Both the position numbers and the translations under genes were made by a program. Positions 24,913 to 34,394 of a DNA stretch of 58,739 bases are shown in pieces. The stretch spans positions 234 to 58,972 of the forward strand of contig JAGIAQ010000014.1 of assembly GCA_017744795.1 (NCBI GenBank), read 5' to 3'. Every line of letters starts with the position of its first letter. Position 1 is the stretch's first letter. Source of the stretch: Niabella sp. (lineage in GTDB: Bacteria > Bacteroidota > Bacteroidia > Chitinophagales > Chitinophagaceae). Under the pieces are notes generated by a model. The model did no database searches and was not told where the DNA came from. It was given only the letters and a program-made list of their open reading frames with translations.

Positions 24913-24949
24913 AAAAGTGGCGTGGTTCTTTTGCAACCACGCCACTTTT
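24913..24949. terminator. Bidirectional terminator, 15-bp perfect stem
   Basis: AAAAGTGGCGTGGTT (24913-24927) and AACCACGCCACTTTT (24935-24949) pair perfectly over a 7-base loop. It lies between the convergent DUF6263 gene and the S9 peptidase gene and can end both transcripts. Confidence 0.88.
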
Positions 24950-24965
24950 ATTTAGCACCCCGGTG

Positions 24966-27104
24966 CTACTTCACTTCAATCTTATAATCCTTTGGCGGTA
25001 TGCCTCCCAACAGGTTTTCTACAAAATAATCCCAGCGCCGGCGCATTATATAATAGGAGTCTTCTGCGTAACCATGACGGGCATTGGGCAGCACTATCAG
25101 GTCGAATGTCTTATTCGCTTTAATCAGCGCGTCCCCCACCAGGTAAGTATTATAGGGCGGCACATTATCATCCATGCCACCGGTCACCAGCAGTAATTTG
25201 CCCTGCAGGTTTTTTGCATATAATTCATTGGCCTGGTTTGCATAATTATCACCTGCTTCAAGACCGATATAGCGTTCGCCCCAGTCGTCTTCATAATTCC
25301 GGTTGTCGTGGTTACCCGATTCAGCAATGCCTACTTTAAAAAATTCAGGGAACTTAAACAATGCTGATGCGGTTGCAAATCCGCCCCCGGAATGCCCCCA
25401 GATGCCCACCCGGTCCAGGTCCATAAATCCATTCTTTGCCGCCAATTGCTTTACGCCGGCGATCTGATCATGCAAGGTATTCTCCGCCATATTGCCGTAG
25501 CAAACATCATGAAACGCTTTTGAACGGTTCGGGTTACAGCTTCCCTCCAGGCGCACTACGATAAAGCCCAGTTCCGCCAACGCCTGAAAATCGCCACCAC
25601 CCACGGTAAAGGACCAGTTTCCTACGCTTCCCCCCTGCGGCCCCGGATAAATATAAACCACAACAGGGTATTTTTTTGAAGCATCCAGCCGGCTGGGTTT
25701 ATAAAGCAACCCGTAAAGATCAAACTGGTTATTGGCTGATTTTACAGAAAACAGTTCTGGGGCCACCCAGCCCGCAGCTTTCAGCGCATCGGGTTTTACG
25801 CTTCCCAGCTCACTGACAGTATTGCCAGCGGCGCTTTTTAGTTTAATCACCGGTGGTACAGTTGGCGTAGAATAATTATCTACAAAATAATTGCCGTCCG
25901 GAGAAAAATTTACGCGATGGTTGCCTGGTTCTGGTGTAAGGGCTTGCAGTCCTTTTCCATCGAAATTAATTTTATAGAAGTGACTGAAATAGGGATTCTC
26001 CCCCGGCTCTTTGCCCTTCGCTTCAAAAATAATTTTCCGGTTTTTAGTGTCGACGCGCAACAGTTGCGTTACCACAAATTCGCCTTTTGTAATCTGATTC
26101 TTTAATTTGCCTGAAGCCAGATCATACAAATACAAATGCCCCCAGCCATCGCGCTCCGAATACCAGATCAGTTCATTGGTTCCAGGCATAAACTGCCAGT
26201 TGATTTTCCCCTGACCCGATTCATATTGTGTAGCTACTTTTTCCTCCATCACAGTTCTCACATCGCCCGAAGCGGCATCAGCAATGCGGAAAGTGGCTAT
26301 TTTATGATCCCGGCTCACAGAAACAAAGGCGAGCTGTTTACCATCGCTGCTCCATTGGTTATCACCCAGACTTCCATCCACGGCAATATCATCACTCAAC
26401 GTACCGCGGTGGTCATCCGGTGGCATTTTTAAACGAATGGTTGCCGCCGTTTCCACATCAATGATCACCCGGTGAATTTTTGCGATACTGCTATCACCCG
26501 GCAGCGGATATTTCCATTTTTCCAGTTCCGGCGCCCCTACTTTGGTGCGTACCAGGTACATATCGTGCAGGTGCCGGTCGTCCTGCTGGTAAGTAGCAAT
26601 TTTTCTACTATCCGGCGACCACAATACGATCGGGCTCTCCGAATGCGTCCATCCGGCGTTATCCGTTGCATAGCCAAAATTTTCGATCCCGTCACGGGTC
26701 AATTGCCGCTCCGTTCCGGTGGTAATATCTTTTAACCAAAGATTCCAATCTTTTATATAAACGGCTTTTTTTCCATCGGGAGACACTGAATAGGTGGCCG
26801 CGGCCCTTCTTCTGCCAAGGTTCTTTTCCACCGAAGGTGCCTTGTCCATTATGATTTTGTTCCCTTTTTTTGCAGCAGGATCCATAACAATATATTTCCC
26901 GTTTTCGGGCTCTTTAAACCAGAGCTTGCCGTCCGGAAGCCACTGGGGCGTTATGTTTTGCCTTGCGTAAGCCTTTGCTGCCGGCCCGCCCGCCATCATA
27001 CTTACCGCATGATCATAGTCAGCGGTCGTAAACTGTTTTTTCGCCTGCGCCTGCACAGCAATCCCCAAAAACAAAAAAAATCCTCCAACCAGATATTGCC
27101 TCAT
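24966..27104 (-). CDS. Secreted S9 prolyl oligopeptidase-family protease (DPP-IV-like)
   Basis: Periplasmic serine peptidase of 712 residues that removes N-terminal dipeptides, typically after proline. A signal peptide covers about 1-20 (GIAVQAQA). Residues about 40-440 are the DPP-IV beta-propeller (SPDGKKAVYIKDWNLW, LWSPDSRKIATYQQDDR, DGWGHLYLYD). Residues 460-705 are the alpha/beta hydrolase with Ser572 in GIWGHSGGGFAT, the acid in GGMDDNVP (Asp645 or 646) and His677 in NARHGYA. All three catalytic residues are present. It is a single-gene unit, convergent with the DUF6263 gene. Confidence 0.93.
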   Translation of the reverse strand: MRQYLVGGFFLFLGIAVQAQAKKQFTTADYDHAVSMMAGGPAAKAYARQNITPQWLPDGKLWFKEPENGKYIVMDPAAKKGNKIIMDKAPSVEKNLGRRRAAATYSVSPDGKKAVYIKDWNLWLKDITTGTERQLTRDGIENFGYATDNAGWTHSESPIVLWSPDSRKIATYQQDDRHLHDMYLVRTKVGAPELEKWKYPLPGDSSIAKIHRVIIDVETAATIRLKMPPDDHRGTLSDDIAVDGSLGDNQWSSDGKQLAFVSVSRDHKIATFRIADAASGDVRTVMEEKVATQYESGQGKINWQFMPGTNELIWYSERDGWGHLYLYDLASGKLKNQITKGEFVVTQLLRVDTKNRKIIFEAKGKEPGENPYFSHFYKINFDGKGLQALTPEPGNHRVNFSPDGNYFVDNYSTPTVPPVIKLKSAAGNTVSELGSVKPDALKAAGWVAPELFSVKSANNQFDLYGLLYKPSRLDASKKYPVVVYIYPGPQGGSVGNWSFTVGGGDFQALAELGFIVVRLEGSCNPNRSKAFHDVCYGNMAENTLHDQIAGVKQLAAKNGFMDLDRVGIWGHSGGGFATASALFKFPEFFKVGIAESGNHDNRNYEDDWGERYIGLEAGDNYANQANELYAKNLQGKLLLVTGGMDDNVPPYNTYLVGDALIKANKTFDLIVLPNARHGYAEDSYYIMRRRWDYFVENLLGGIPPKDYKIEVK

Positions 27105-27228
27105 ATTGACTTAATATTATCGTAAAAAATAATTCTCCAAAATAGCCGATTTTTTCGGAAATTTGGTAAAGACGGGATTTCTATTTGATGAGCGGGTAGT
27201 ACATTTCAATACTTGTTAAAAACCGCAA

Positions 27229-27708
27229 ATGAAAAGTAGCGCTGCCATACCATTTTTTATTATGCTCCTGGCATTGATGATGGGGTGCCAGAAGAATAAG
27301 GAAGCAGCGCCCGGTTCGTACCAACTGATCACCGTTTATGAAAACCCGCTTCCTGACCCGGTAACCATTCAATTTTTAAACGGAAGTATTTCTGCGAAAG
27401 GAGACACGCTCATTCAATATGAGTTCGGTACGATCACGATCGACCCCAATTCGAGCACCCAGGTGATGCAGGACATCTGCCTGAAAGATTGTCCGGGTCA
27501 ACCGCTGATGATTCAGCCTAATATGGCGAAAATAACGATCGGCAGCCGGCAACGAACCGATATAGATTACAACACGATCTCAGGAAGCATTCCCAGAGAC
27601 AGTATTAATATTTTCAACAAACTTCGCTGGTCCGTTTCCCGGATGAGCACTGGTCAGGTTATTAAAATTTACAAGATCACCCAGGGTGATTATTTTAAGA
27701 TAAAATAG
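27229..27708 (+). CDS. Small lipoprotein of unknown function
   Basis: A 159-residue protein with an SPII signal (FIMLLALMMGCQ, Cys20) and a short beta-rich mature part containing a CLKDC pair. No family was recognised. It precedes another exported protein by 75 bases on the same strand, with no terminator visible between them, so they may be co-transcribed. Confidence 0.7.
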   Translation: MKSSAAIPFFIMLLALMMGCQKNKEAAPGSYQLITVYENPLPDPVTIQFLNGSISAKGDTLIQYEFGTITIDPNSSTQVMQDICLKDCPGQPLMIQPNMAKITIGSRQRTDIDYNTISGSIPRDSINIFNKLRWSVSRMSTGQVIKIYKITQGDYFKIK

Positions 27709-27783
27709 ATCCAGGCCAGCTTTAACAAAAGATTGGATGGGGTACTGATGGTATAATAAAAAGCCTGTTTATTTTTAATCCGA

Positions 27784-28491
27784 ATGTTACGCGCCATAGC
27801 CATATTTATTTTGATGCTGTTTACAGCGACTGCTTTTTCGCAAACAAAAACCTATTTAAAAGGAAATATATTTTTATACAGCAACGACAGCCCGGTACCC
27901 GGCGCCACCATTACGAACCTGAGCACAAAGAAATCTTCTGTTTCCACTTCAGCAGGTACCTATGAGATTCCTGCATCTAATAAAGACATTGTCATATTTT
28001 CCGCAAGCGGATTAAAAAGCGATACCGTAAAAGTTGAAGAGCAACTGTTGAAAACAGGTTATGACGTGGGGCTTACTGTTGACGGAACGATGCTGAAAAA
28101 TGTAACGGTCTCCTCCAGTTATCAATTGGATTCGCTGCGCCGCAGGGGCGATTATTCCAAAATTTATGAAAAACAGCCCGGCCTGACGGGAGGTAATACG
28201 CCACAGGCGGGTTTTGGATTGGTATTAAGTCCGATCAGTTATTTTTCAAAAAATGCGAAAAAGACCCGGCAGTTCAGAAAGCGATTGGCGAAGGAAGAAG
28301 AAGATGCCTATATCGATTATGTTTTTTCGCCCATGTGGGTAAGCAAGCTAACGGGCTTAAAAGACGATTCGCTGCACTTGTTTCTTTACAAGTACCGTCC
28401 CAGCTATGAGATGGCGCGGGCCCTTGACCGACCCAGTATGATCGCCTATATCAACGACCGGTACAAAGAGTTTATCCGGAAGAAGGATTAG
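27784..28491 (+). CDS. Exported protein with a carboxypeptidase-regulatory-like domain
   Basis: A 235-residue protein with a signal peptide (about 1-19, LFTATAFSQ). Residues about 25-105 form a carboxypeptidase D regulatory-like beta sandwich (GNIFLYSNDSPVPGATITNL, STSAGTYEI, then VGLTVDGTMLKNVTVSS), the kind of domain found at the N-terminus of SusC/TonB-dependent receptors. The remainder (about 110-235) is a basic, helical tail with no recognised family. It stands alone here, without a receptor barrel. The function is unknown. Confidence 0.8.
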   Translation: MLRAIAIFILMLFTATAFSQTKTYLKGNIFLYSNDSPVPGATITNLSTKKSSVSTSAGTYEIPASNKDIVIFSASGLKSDTVKVEEQLLKTGYDVGLTVDGTMLKNVTVSSSYQLDSLRRRGDYSKIYEKQPGLTGGNTPQAGFGLVLSPISYFSKNAKKTRQFRKRLAKEEEDAYIDYVFSPMWVSKLTGLKDDSLHLFLYKYRPSYEMARALDRPSMIAYINDRYKEFIRKKD

Positions 28492-28538
28492 ATTTCCCGG
28501 TATTCTTCCTATTTTTAGAAAAATAAAACTGCTTTTTT

Positions 28539-31283
28539 ATGAAAAAGAATCTGCTCCTGCTTATCTGTTTGATCGCCCTTTTCAGCACTTTACGGGCCCA
28601 GGTAAAACCCAAAAACAATACGGAGAACACACCAGTATTTGTAACTTCTGTAGAGGGCGTTAGCGAATACCGTCTTCCCAATGGACTGCAAATACTGCTG
28701 GTGCCGGATGCCGCACAGACCAACGTTATTGTAAATATTGTGTATCACGTCGGTTCCCGCAACGAAGGCTATGGCGAAACCGGAATGGCGCATTTACTGG
28801 AGCATATGCTTTTTAAAGGCTCCAAAAAATTCTCCAGCATCAAGCAAACCATCGCCGACAAAGGAGCTTCAGCGAACGGAACTACCTGGTACGATCGTAC
28901 CAACTATTTTGAGATCCTGCCGGCCACAGACAGTAACCTGCTATGGGCATTGGATATGGAATCGGACCGGATGGTGCATTCGCTGATGCGGAAAGAAGAT
29001 CTGCAGAAAGAATTTTCTGTAGTGCGCAATGAATTTGAAGCAGGAGAAAATTATCCAAGCTCGATTTTGATGGAGCGGGTGCTTTCCACCATGTATTTAT
29101 GGCATAACTACGGCAAGTCCACCATCGGTAGCAAGGAAGATATTGAGCGGGTACCCATCGACAATCTGAAAGAATTTTATCAAAAATATTACCAGCCGGA
29201 TAATGCCACTTTAATCATCGGCGGAAAATTTGATGAGAAAAAAACACTGGCCTGGATCGGAAATTATTTTGGGGCCATCGCCAGGCCGCAGCGGGTATTG
29301 CGCGCGCCCTACACTGTAGAACCGCCGCAGGACGGAGAACGCTTTGTAGAGCTCCGGCGCAACGGGGATATGCAGTATATTGGCCTCGGCTACCACACTC
29401 CCGCTTATTCTGATAAAGATTATGTTGCCAATGATGCCGCTATTGAGATCCTTACCAATAACCCTTCGGGCGTTTTTTACAAGGCATTGGTAGATACCAA
29501 ACTCGCTACCAAGGTTTCCGGATGGAGCCAGGAACTCTATGATCCGGGCTTTACCTATTTCAGCTGTGACGTGCCGGTTGACAAAAGCCTCGACAGCGCT
29601 AAGAATGCATTTCTGGCCAGCGCTAACGGCATTCCTGGGCTTACTATTACAGCTGCAGATCTGGAACGGGCAAAGAATGCGTTATCCAAACAACTTTTCA
29701 ATGTACAGAATAACACCATCAACTTTTGCATTGCATTGACCGAGATCATCGGCGCAGGCGACTGGCGGTTATTTTATATTTACCGCGACCGTCTGGAAAA
29801 ATTAACATTAGCCGACGTGCAAGGCGTTCTAAAAAAATACTATCTCCCCAGCAACCGTACATATGGCGTGTTTATCCCCGACAAAGGAGCTGAAAAAAAT
29901 CGCGTTACGGTTAACGACCGCCCGGATATTGCAGCACTGGTAAAAGGATATAAAGGAAAAGCCGTTGCGGCACAAACCGAAAGCTTTGACGTAAGTATTG
30001 AAAATATTAAAAAGAATACCCGGTACGGCACTTTGGCCAATGGCCTGAAATATGCACTGCTCAAAAAGCCGGCAAAAGGCGACAAGATCAGCGCGCGGAT
30101 CACATTGAAGCTGGGCGACGAGCAAAGCCTGATGAACAAAGGCCTTATTCCTGAGTTGACCGCGCGGATGCTTAAAAACGGCACTACAAGCAAAAGCAAG
30201 AAAGATATTAATGACCTGCTGGACAAGCTAAAAACCAACCTGCGCATTTCGGGCAGCGGCCAGAATGTTTATGTGAATATGAGCACCGACAAGGAAAATA
30301 TGAATGCGGCACTGGACTTGCTGGCGGACATTTTGCTGCATCCTTCGTTTGACAAAAATGAATTTGATAAAATGGTGCTGGACATAAAAGGGGAGTATGA
30401 ATCGAACCAAAGCGATCCGCAATACCTTGCCACCAATGCCGTAAGCAAAAAAACATTGTTATATCCCGAAGGGCATCCTTTTTACCCCAACAGTATCAGC
30501 GAGGCTTTGGCGGATCTTCAAAAAGTAACCCCCGATGACCTCCGGAACTTCTACCAGGGTTTCTACGGCAGCAACCATGGCTTTGCAGCTTTTGCCGGCG
30601 CAATAGACCAACCGGCGGTTGTTGGATTTTTAGAAAAAAACTTTGCAGCCTTTAACAGCAAACAAGCCTATAAGGAAATTGCCGATCAGTATTTCGATGT
30701 AAAGGGCAGCCTGGAGGCAATTAATGTTCCTGACAAGAAAAATGCCGTTTGTGCCGGAACGCTGAACCTGCCGGTTAAAGAATCCGATGCCGATTTTCCG
30801 GCGCTGGAAATGGCGAATGAGCTGTTGGGCGGCGGAGCTTTCCTTTCCTCGCGTATCCCCCAACGTCTCCGTGAAACAGATGGTATGAGCTATGGGGCCG
30901 GATCTTACATTTCCGGCAATTATAAATATGCGGTTTCTACCTGGAATGTGTATGCGATCTTTAACCCAATGTATAAAAACAAACTGGATAGTGCCCTGCA
31001 TGAAGAGATCAACAAGGCGCTCAGCGCGGGCTTCAGGGAAGAAGAGCTTAAAAAATCGCGGGAAAGCTGGCTGCAGCAGCGCAAAACCAATCTGGGCTTT
31101 GACAATTATCTCTCTTACCTGCTTTCTTCTTATATGCAGGATGAAAAGGACCTGACCTATTTTACCGATTATGAAAACAAGGTAAAAAAGTTAACGCTTA
31201 AGGATGTAAATGCAGCTTTAAAAAAATACATAGACCCGGTAAAAACCACGCTGATCTATGCAGGCGATTTTAATAAAAAATAG
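28539..31283 (+). CDS. Secreted M16 (insulinase-family) zinc metallopeptidase
   Basis: A 914-residue exported peptidase made of two M16 units. The signal peptide is about 1-20. The first unit has the inverted zinc motif His85-Leu-Leu-Glu88-His89 and a downstream Glu165 (RNEFEAGE), so it should be catalytic. The second unit (about 490-910, starting YGTLANGLKYALLKKPAKG) lacks HxxEH and is the usual inactive clam-shell half, with the R/Y substrate-binding block (RIPQRLRETDGMSYGAGSY). It degrades peptides in the periplasm (inference). It is convergent with the 31287 gene, and only three bases separate their stops. A TATTTTTA -7-like box lies at 28510-28517. Confidence 0.92.
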   Translation: MKKNLLLLICLIALFSTLRAQVKPKNNTENTPVFVTSVEGVSEYRLPNGLQILLVPDAAQTNVIVNIVYHVGSRNEGYGETGMAHLLEHMLFKGSKKFSSIKQTIADKGASANGTTWYDRTNYFEILPATDSNLLWALDMESDRMVHSLMRKEDLQKEFSVVRNEFEAGENYPSSILMERVLSTMYLWHNYGKSTIGSKEDIERVPIDNLKEFYQKYYQPDNATLIIGGKFDEKKTLAWIGNYFGAIARPQRVLRAPYTVEPPQDGERFVELRRNGDMQYIGLGYHTPAYSDKDYVANDAAIEILTNNPSGVFYKALVDTKLATKVSGWSQELYDPGFTYFSCDVPVDKSLDSAKNAFLASANGIPGLTITAADLERAKNALSKQLFNVQNNTINFCIALTEIIGAGDWRLFYIYRDRLEKLTLADVQGVLKKYYLPSNRTYGVFIPDKGAEKNRVTVNDRPDIAALVKGYKGKAVAAQTESFDVSIENIKKNTRYGTLANGLKYALLKKPAKGDKISARITLKLGDEQSLMNKGLIPELTARMLKNGTTSKSKKDINDLLDKLKTNLRISGSGQNVYVNMSTDKENMNAALDLLADILLHPSFDKNEFDKMVLDIKGEYESNQSDPQYLATNAVSKKTLLYPEGHPFYPNSISEALADLQKVTPDDLRNFYQGFYGSNHGFAAFAGAIDQPAVVGFLEKNFAAFNSKQAYKEIADQYFDVKGSLEAINVPDKKNAVCAGTLNLPVKESDADFPALEMANELLGGGAFLSSRIPQRLRETDGMSYGAGSYISGNYKYAVSTWNVYAIFNPMYKNKLDSALHEEINKALSAGFREEELKKSRESWLQQRKTNLGFDNYLSYLLSSYMQDEKDLTYFTDYENKVKKLTLKDVNAALKKYIDPVKTTLIYAGDFNKK

Positions 31284-31286
31284 GCA

Positions 31287-32147
31287 TTATATTTTTTCAA
31301 GCGTCATCCGGGTTTGATAGTGCAGGTGCTCGTGGATCCGCTCATCAAAGCAGAGCTTTGCCGCGATAATGCTACCATCATACTTTTTAAAAATATATTT
31401 TACTGAAAGATTAAAATCAAAATCATCGATGGAGCAGTGCCGGGTTTTGGAATAAACCTGCTCCAGCTTTTGACGGGCCGCTTCATCAAAATTCAGGAGC
31501 GCTGCATTTAATTTTATGTGAAACTCTGATGCTTCGTCGTTCAGTATATCGGTATGCCAGTGATATTCATAACGCTGCTCCTCCAGTAGTCTTGAATGCT
31601 GCACATAAGCACGGGTATGATCCTCCGGTGTTTTACTATCACTAAAACCAAGAAATTCCGGTAGCAGCAGCGCGTACTGAAAACTATTCCGAAGTACCTG
31701 CGCCAGGTTGTTGAGGTCATTTTCATACGCCTCCACGAACTTTTGTTGTTCGCGGGCGGAACCAAAAGCTTTGGCCAACTCATGTTGCACCCAATAATGC
31801 CAGTCGGTCTGAACCTCTTCCCTATTGGCCATTTCGAGCACTTCCCCGTTCCGGTTTCTTTTAAATACCAGTCTCTTGTTAATAGTAGCCAGGGAAAGCA
31901 TCTGTTGCAATTGCTGCTCCATCGCAGGTTGGTTTGTTTCCCCTGTTATTTCACTCCACCCGATGGCTGTGTAAATAACATCTGCTGCCAATTGCTGTTC
32001 ATATTCCACAGTGCCGGAGACCCTGATCATTACCGGGTTTCGCCCTTTTTCATAACAGAACCGGTTCACTGTTTCGATCCGGTACTTTTTAAAATGTGGC
32101 TTCAGATACCGGCTGAGTGTCGAATGCTTGAAAGGGGTTGTTTCCAT
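31287..32147 (-). CDS. Unrecognised cytosolic protein, third gene of the SPFH cassette
   Basis: A 286-residue soluble protein with no signal peptide and no membrane segment. It is rich in Tyr, Gln, Glu and His. Notable stretches are YRIETVNRFCYEKGRNPVMI, TDWHYWVQHELAKAFGSARE and a C-terminal KLCFDERIHEHLHYQTRMTL with a His-rich patch. No family was recognised, and no catalytic motif can be claimed. It lies 43 bases after the NAD-kinase-like gene on the same strand, so it is probably the third gene of that unit. Only three bases separate its stop from that of the convergent M16 gene. Confidence 0.75.
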   Translation of the reverse strand: METTPFKHSTLSRYLKPHFKKYRIETVNRFCYEKGRNPVMIRVSGTVEYEQQLAADVIYTAIGWSEITGETNQPAMEQQLQQMLSLATINKRLVFKRNRNGEVLEMANREEVQTDWHYWVQHELAKAFGSAREQQKFVEAYENDLNNLAQVLRNSFQYALLLPEFLGFSDSKTPEDHTRAYVQHSRLLEEQRYEYHWHTDILNDEASEFHIKLNAALLNFDEAARQKLEQVYSKTRHCSIDDFDFNLSVKYIFKKYDGSIIAAKLCFDERIHEHLHYQTRMTLEKI

Positions 32148-32190
32148 ATGAAGGTTTTAGAAGGTTGGCCGAAAATAAAAAATTTCCGGA

Positions 32191-33123
32191 TCAGTTGTGC
32201 TTCTCATTTTGTACGAGCAGCGCTTTTTTATCGGCAAGTTGAATCGTTGCAATAGTACCGCTGTTAAAATTCAAAAAATCCGCCTCAACACCGTCGCTGA
32301 AGATCACGCCGTTTACCGGCATTAGCGACTCAATTGTCAAAGAATTTTGCTCCTTAATCAATCCGGCCGTTATGCCAATTTGTGTCCTGATGCTTTTAAA
32401 GGGCTCCCGCACTGTAAAAAGCAAATCATTTTCATTGAGAACCGGCCGTTTCGGACTAAGCCCTTTTTCAAACATACCGGCAATTCCGTAGGCCATGTTG
32501 AACACAGAACTTAACCATCCTGTTGACCCTGTTTTTGTTGAAACAAGCAATCCACTTGACGAATGTTCTTCGGTGGTTCCATTATATGATATCTTATACC
32601 GCGCCGAGACATGGGAAGCTGCGCCAATAAAAAGATCATTAAATGCCGCCAGGCGCTGTCCATCGTTTAAAGTTGCTTCTGCAAATCGGATCGTCTGATG
32701 CCGGTAGTTGCTTTTCATTACGTCTTCAACACCGTGTAAAAAATTCGTCGTATCAAAAGGAAGCAAAATGCCATCATATCTTTTTTTATCAGGATTTACT
32801 GCAACGATCGGCACTCCATTGGAATATTTCGCGGTATTCGCTACCAGGCCGTCCTGTCCTATAACGATGATCACATTTTTATCTGAAAAAATATAATTGG
32901 GAAGAAAAGCCCGGTCAATAATTTTGTTTTTAAGTACCGGCGACAGCAATGTTTGCATCCGATCCAGAGAAAAACAGAATGTATCATGTTCTGCTACATA
33001 GTCGTCAAAATTCCCCCCTTGCCTTTCTATATAAAAACGCGCCTGGGCCTTGGTATTAAACCGTTCTATCAATGTTTCCAGCCGGGTCTTATTCCGGACA
33101 ATAATGGCGTATTCTATATTCAT
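32191..33123 (-). CDS. Divergent NAD kinase-like protein
   Basis: A 310-residue protein with the NAD(+)/diacylglycerol kinase fold. The order of motifs matches NAD kinases: IVIGQDGLVANT (residues 86-97; canonical GGDGT becomes G89-Q-D91-G, keeping the catalytic-type Asp), VAVNPDKKRYDGILLPF (108-123), NDLFIG (162-167, the NE/ND motif), GLLVSTKTGSTGW (191-203; canonical GLIVSTPTGSTAY) and a late FSDGVEAD. An N-terminal extension of about 80 residues is unlike housekeeping enzymes. It overlaps the SPFH gene by four bases (ATGA), implying translational coupling. It may phosphorylate NAD, a related nucleotide or another alcohol. The activity is not proven by sequence. Confidence 0.78.
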   Translation of the reverse strand: MNIEYAIIVRNKTRLETLIERFNTKAQARFYIERQGGNFDDYVAEHDTFCFSLDRMQTLLSPVLKNKIIDRAFLPNYIFSDKNVIIVIGQDGLVANTAKYSNGVPIVAVNPDKKRYDGILLPFDTTNFLHGVEDVMKSNYRHQTIRFAEATLNDGQRLAAFNDLFIGAASHVSARYKISYNGTTEEHSSSGLLVSTKTGSTGWLSSVFNMAYGIAGMFEKGLSPKRPVLNENDLLFTVREPFKSIRTQIGITAGLIKEQNSLTIESLMPVNGVIFSDGVEADFLNFNSGTIATIQLADKKALLVQNEKHN

Positions 33124-34139
33124 TTCCCACTTCTCCTGTCATTAAGTATGGAGTCCAGCAACTCCGGGCTGATGTTCAAGCTGCCAATCTTATCAGCATT
33201 TTCCGCTAATTGTCTAAATGCTAAAGAGATATTAAACCGGGGATCTTTGTTATTGTTTAAAGCGGTCAAAACTTTCCAATCGATATCTTTGTACGGTTTT
33301 AATGTGGTTTCTAATACATATCCTTGTGTTTCTGCTTCTTTTTTGTCATTGGCGGTTTTTTGCTCGATGAATTGTTCTCGCTGGCTTTCCACAGCTATAT
33401 CTGCAGCTAATTGCATTTCCCGTAATCTTCGCTCATTCTCGGCACGCTGTACGTCCGATTCCATTTTCTTTTCTGCAATTTGTTTTTGCTTTTCCTCAAC
33501 AGCAATTTCCGTATTCAATTCAGACTCTTTTATTTTCCGTTCCTGCTCCACAGCGAAGTTCCTGCGTTGATATATGGCCTGATCTGCGTCCTGCTGCAAT
33601 TGTTCCCGTGTTTCTGTTTCCAGCGCCTTGGTCATTTCCGGTGTAGCCTTAATAGCAAGGATACTGGCACTCAAAACCTCAATACCAAGTAGACTAACAG
33701 CGGTTGAGTCTTTAAGGCCCGTCAAAATATTAGCTTCAATTTTTTTTGCAGAGCGAATGGCTTCTTTAAGCAGGAGACTGTGAATGAAGGCCGCCGTTGC
33801 GGTATGCGCCTCATTGATGATCCGTTGATTCAATTTCTCAATATCATTTTTCTTATACTGACGATTATCCATTACCGTAAAATCCAGATTTTCGGCAAGG
33901 GTTTTCGGATTCGTCACTTTATAACTGATCTGCCCCTGAATAGAAACAGTCTGATAATCATTGGTTGTTTCATTAAAAATAAACGGCAAGTCATTGCTCC
34001 CCATCGGGATGGCAACAATTGAGCTATTTGGTGCGAAATAGAAAAAAGAAAGCCCGCGCCCTTCCCGTTGAATCGCCCCATTTTTATAATGAAGCACATA
34101 GGTCATCGAGTCAAATTTGATGTGTTTTATTCCGAACAT
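33120..34139 (-). CDS. SPFH/band-7 domain protein without an N-terminal membrane anchor
   Basis: A 339-residue protein. Residues about 1-185 form the SPFH domain (GRGLSFFYFAPNSSIVAIP, YQTVSIQGQISYKVTNPKTL, GIEVLSASILAIKATPEMTKALE). Residues about 190-290 are a charged coiled coil dense in Glu, Lys, Gln and Arg, and a short C-terminal part follows. Unlike most stomatin/flotillin relatives it has no clear N-terminal TM segment, so it is either cytosolic or peripherally bound to the membrane. Family members form ring or cage oligomers. Its last four bases overlap the start of the NAD-kinase-like gene. Confidence 0.88.
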   Translation of the reverse strand: MFGIKHIKFDSMTYVLHYKNGAIQREGRGLSFFYFAPNSSIVAIPMGSNDLPFIFNETTNDYQTVSIQGQISYKVTNPKTLAENLDFTVMDNRQYKKNDIEKLNQRIINEAHTATAAFIHSLLLKEAIRSAKKIEANILTGLKDSTAVSLLGIEVLSASILAIKATPEMTKALETETREQLQQDADQAIYQRRNFAVEQERKIKESELNTEIAVEEKQKQIAEKKMESDVQRAENERRLREMQLAADIAVESQREQFIEQKTANDKKEAETQGYVLETTLKPYKDIDWKVLTALNNNKDPRFNISLAFRQLAENADKIGSLNISPELLDSILNDRRSGK

Positions 34140-34342
34140 GTTTCGATGGTTTTAAATATGGTTTGTAAATAAGACAGCAGTTTTATAGCAAGACATTATC
34201 CGTAAAATTCATTAGTGTTCGATTCCTGTAAATGCCGAATATAGCACTATTAATTCACAATTTACTTTGCACAGCCAGGATCTGTCGTAAATATCATTTT
34301 GCTTAAAAAACAGAACTATCAATGATCCTATATTGAATCCAC

Positions 34343-34373
34343 AAAAAACCCCACACCTTTAACGGATGTGGGG
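34343..34373 (-). terminator. Rho-independent terminator of the DUF3052-like gene
   Basis: On the minus strand a CCCCACATCC...GGTGTGGGG hairpin is followed by six Ts, 22 bases past the stop at 34395. Confidence 0.82.
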
Positions 34374-34394
34374 CACTAACAATTTTGTTGGAGC

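Noticed and set aside
34217..34226. GTTCGATTCC, resembling a tRNA T-loop
   Set aside because: The flanking bases do not form a T-stem, and no acceptor, D or anticodon arm can be built around it.
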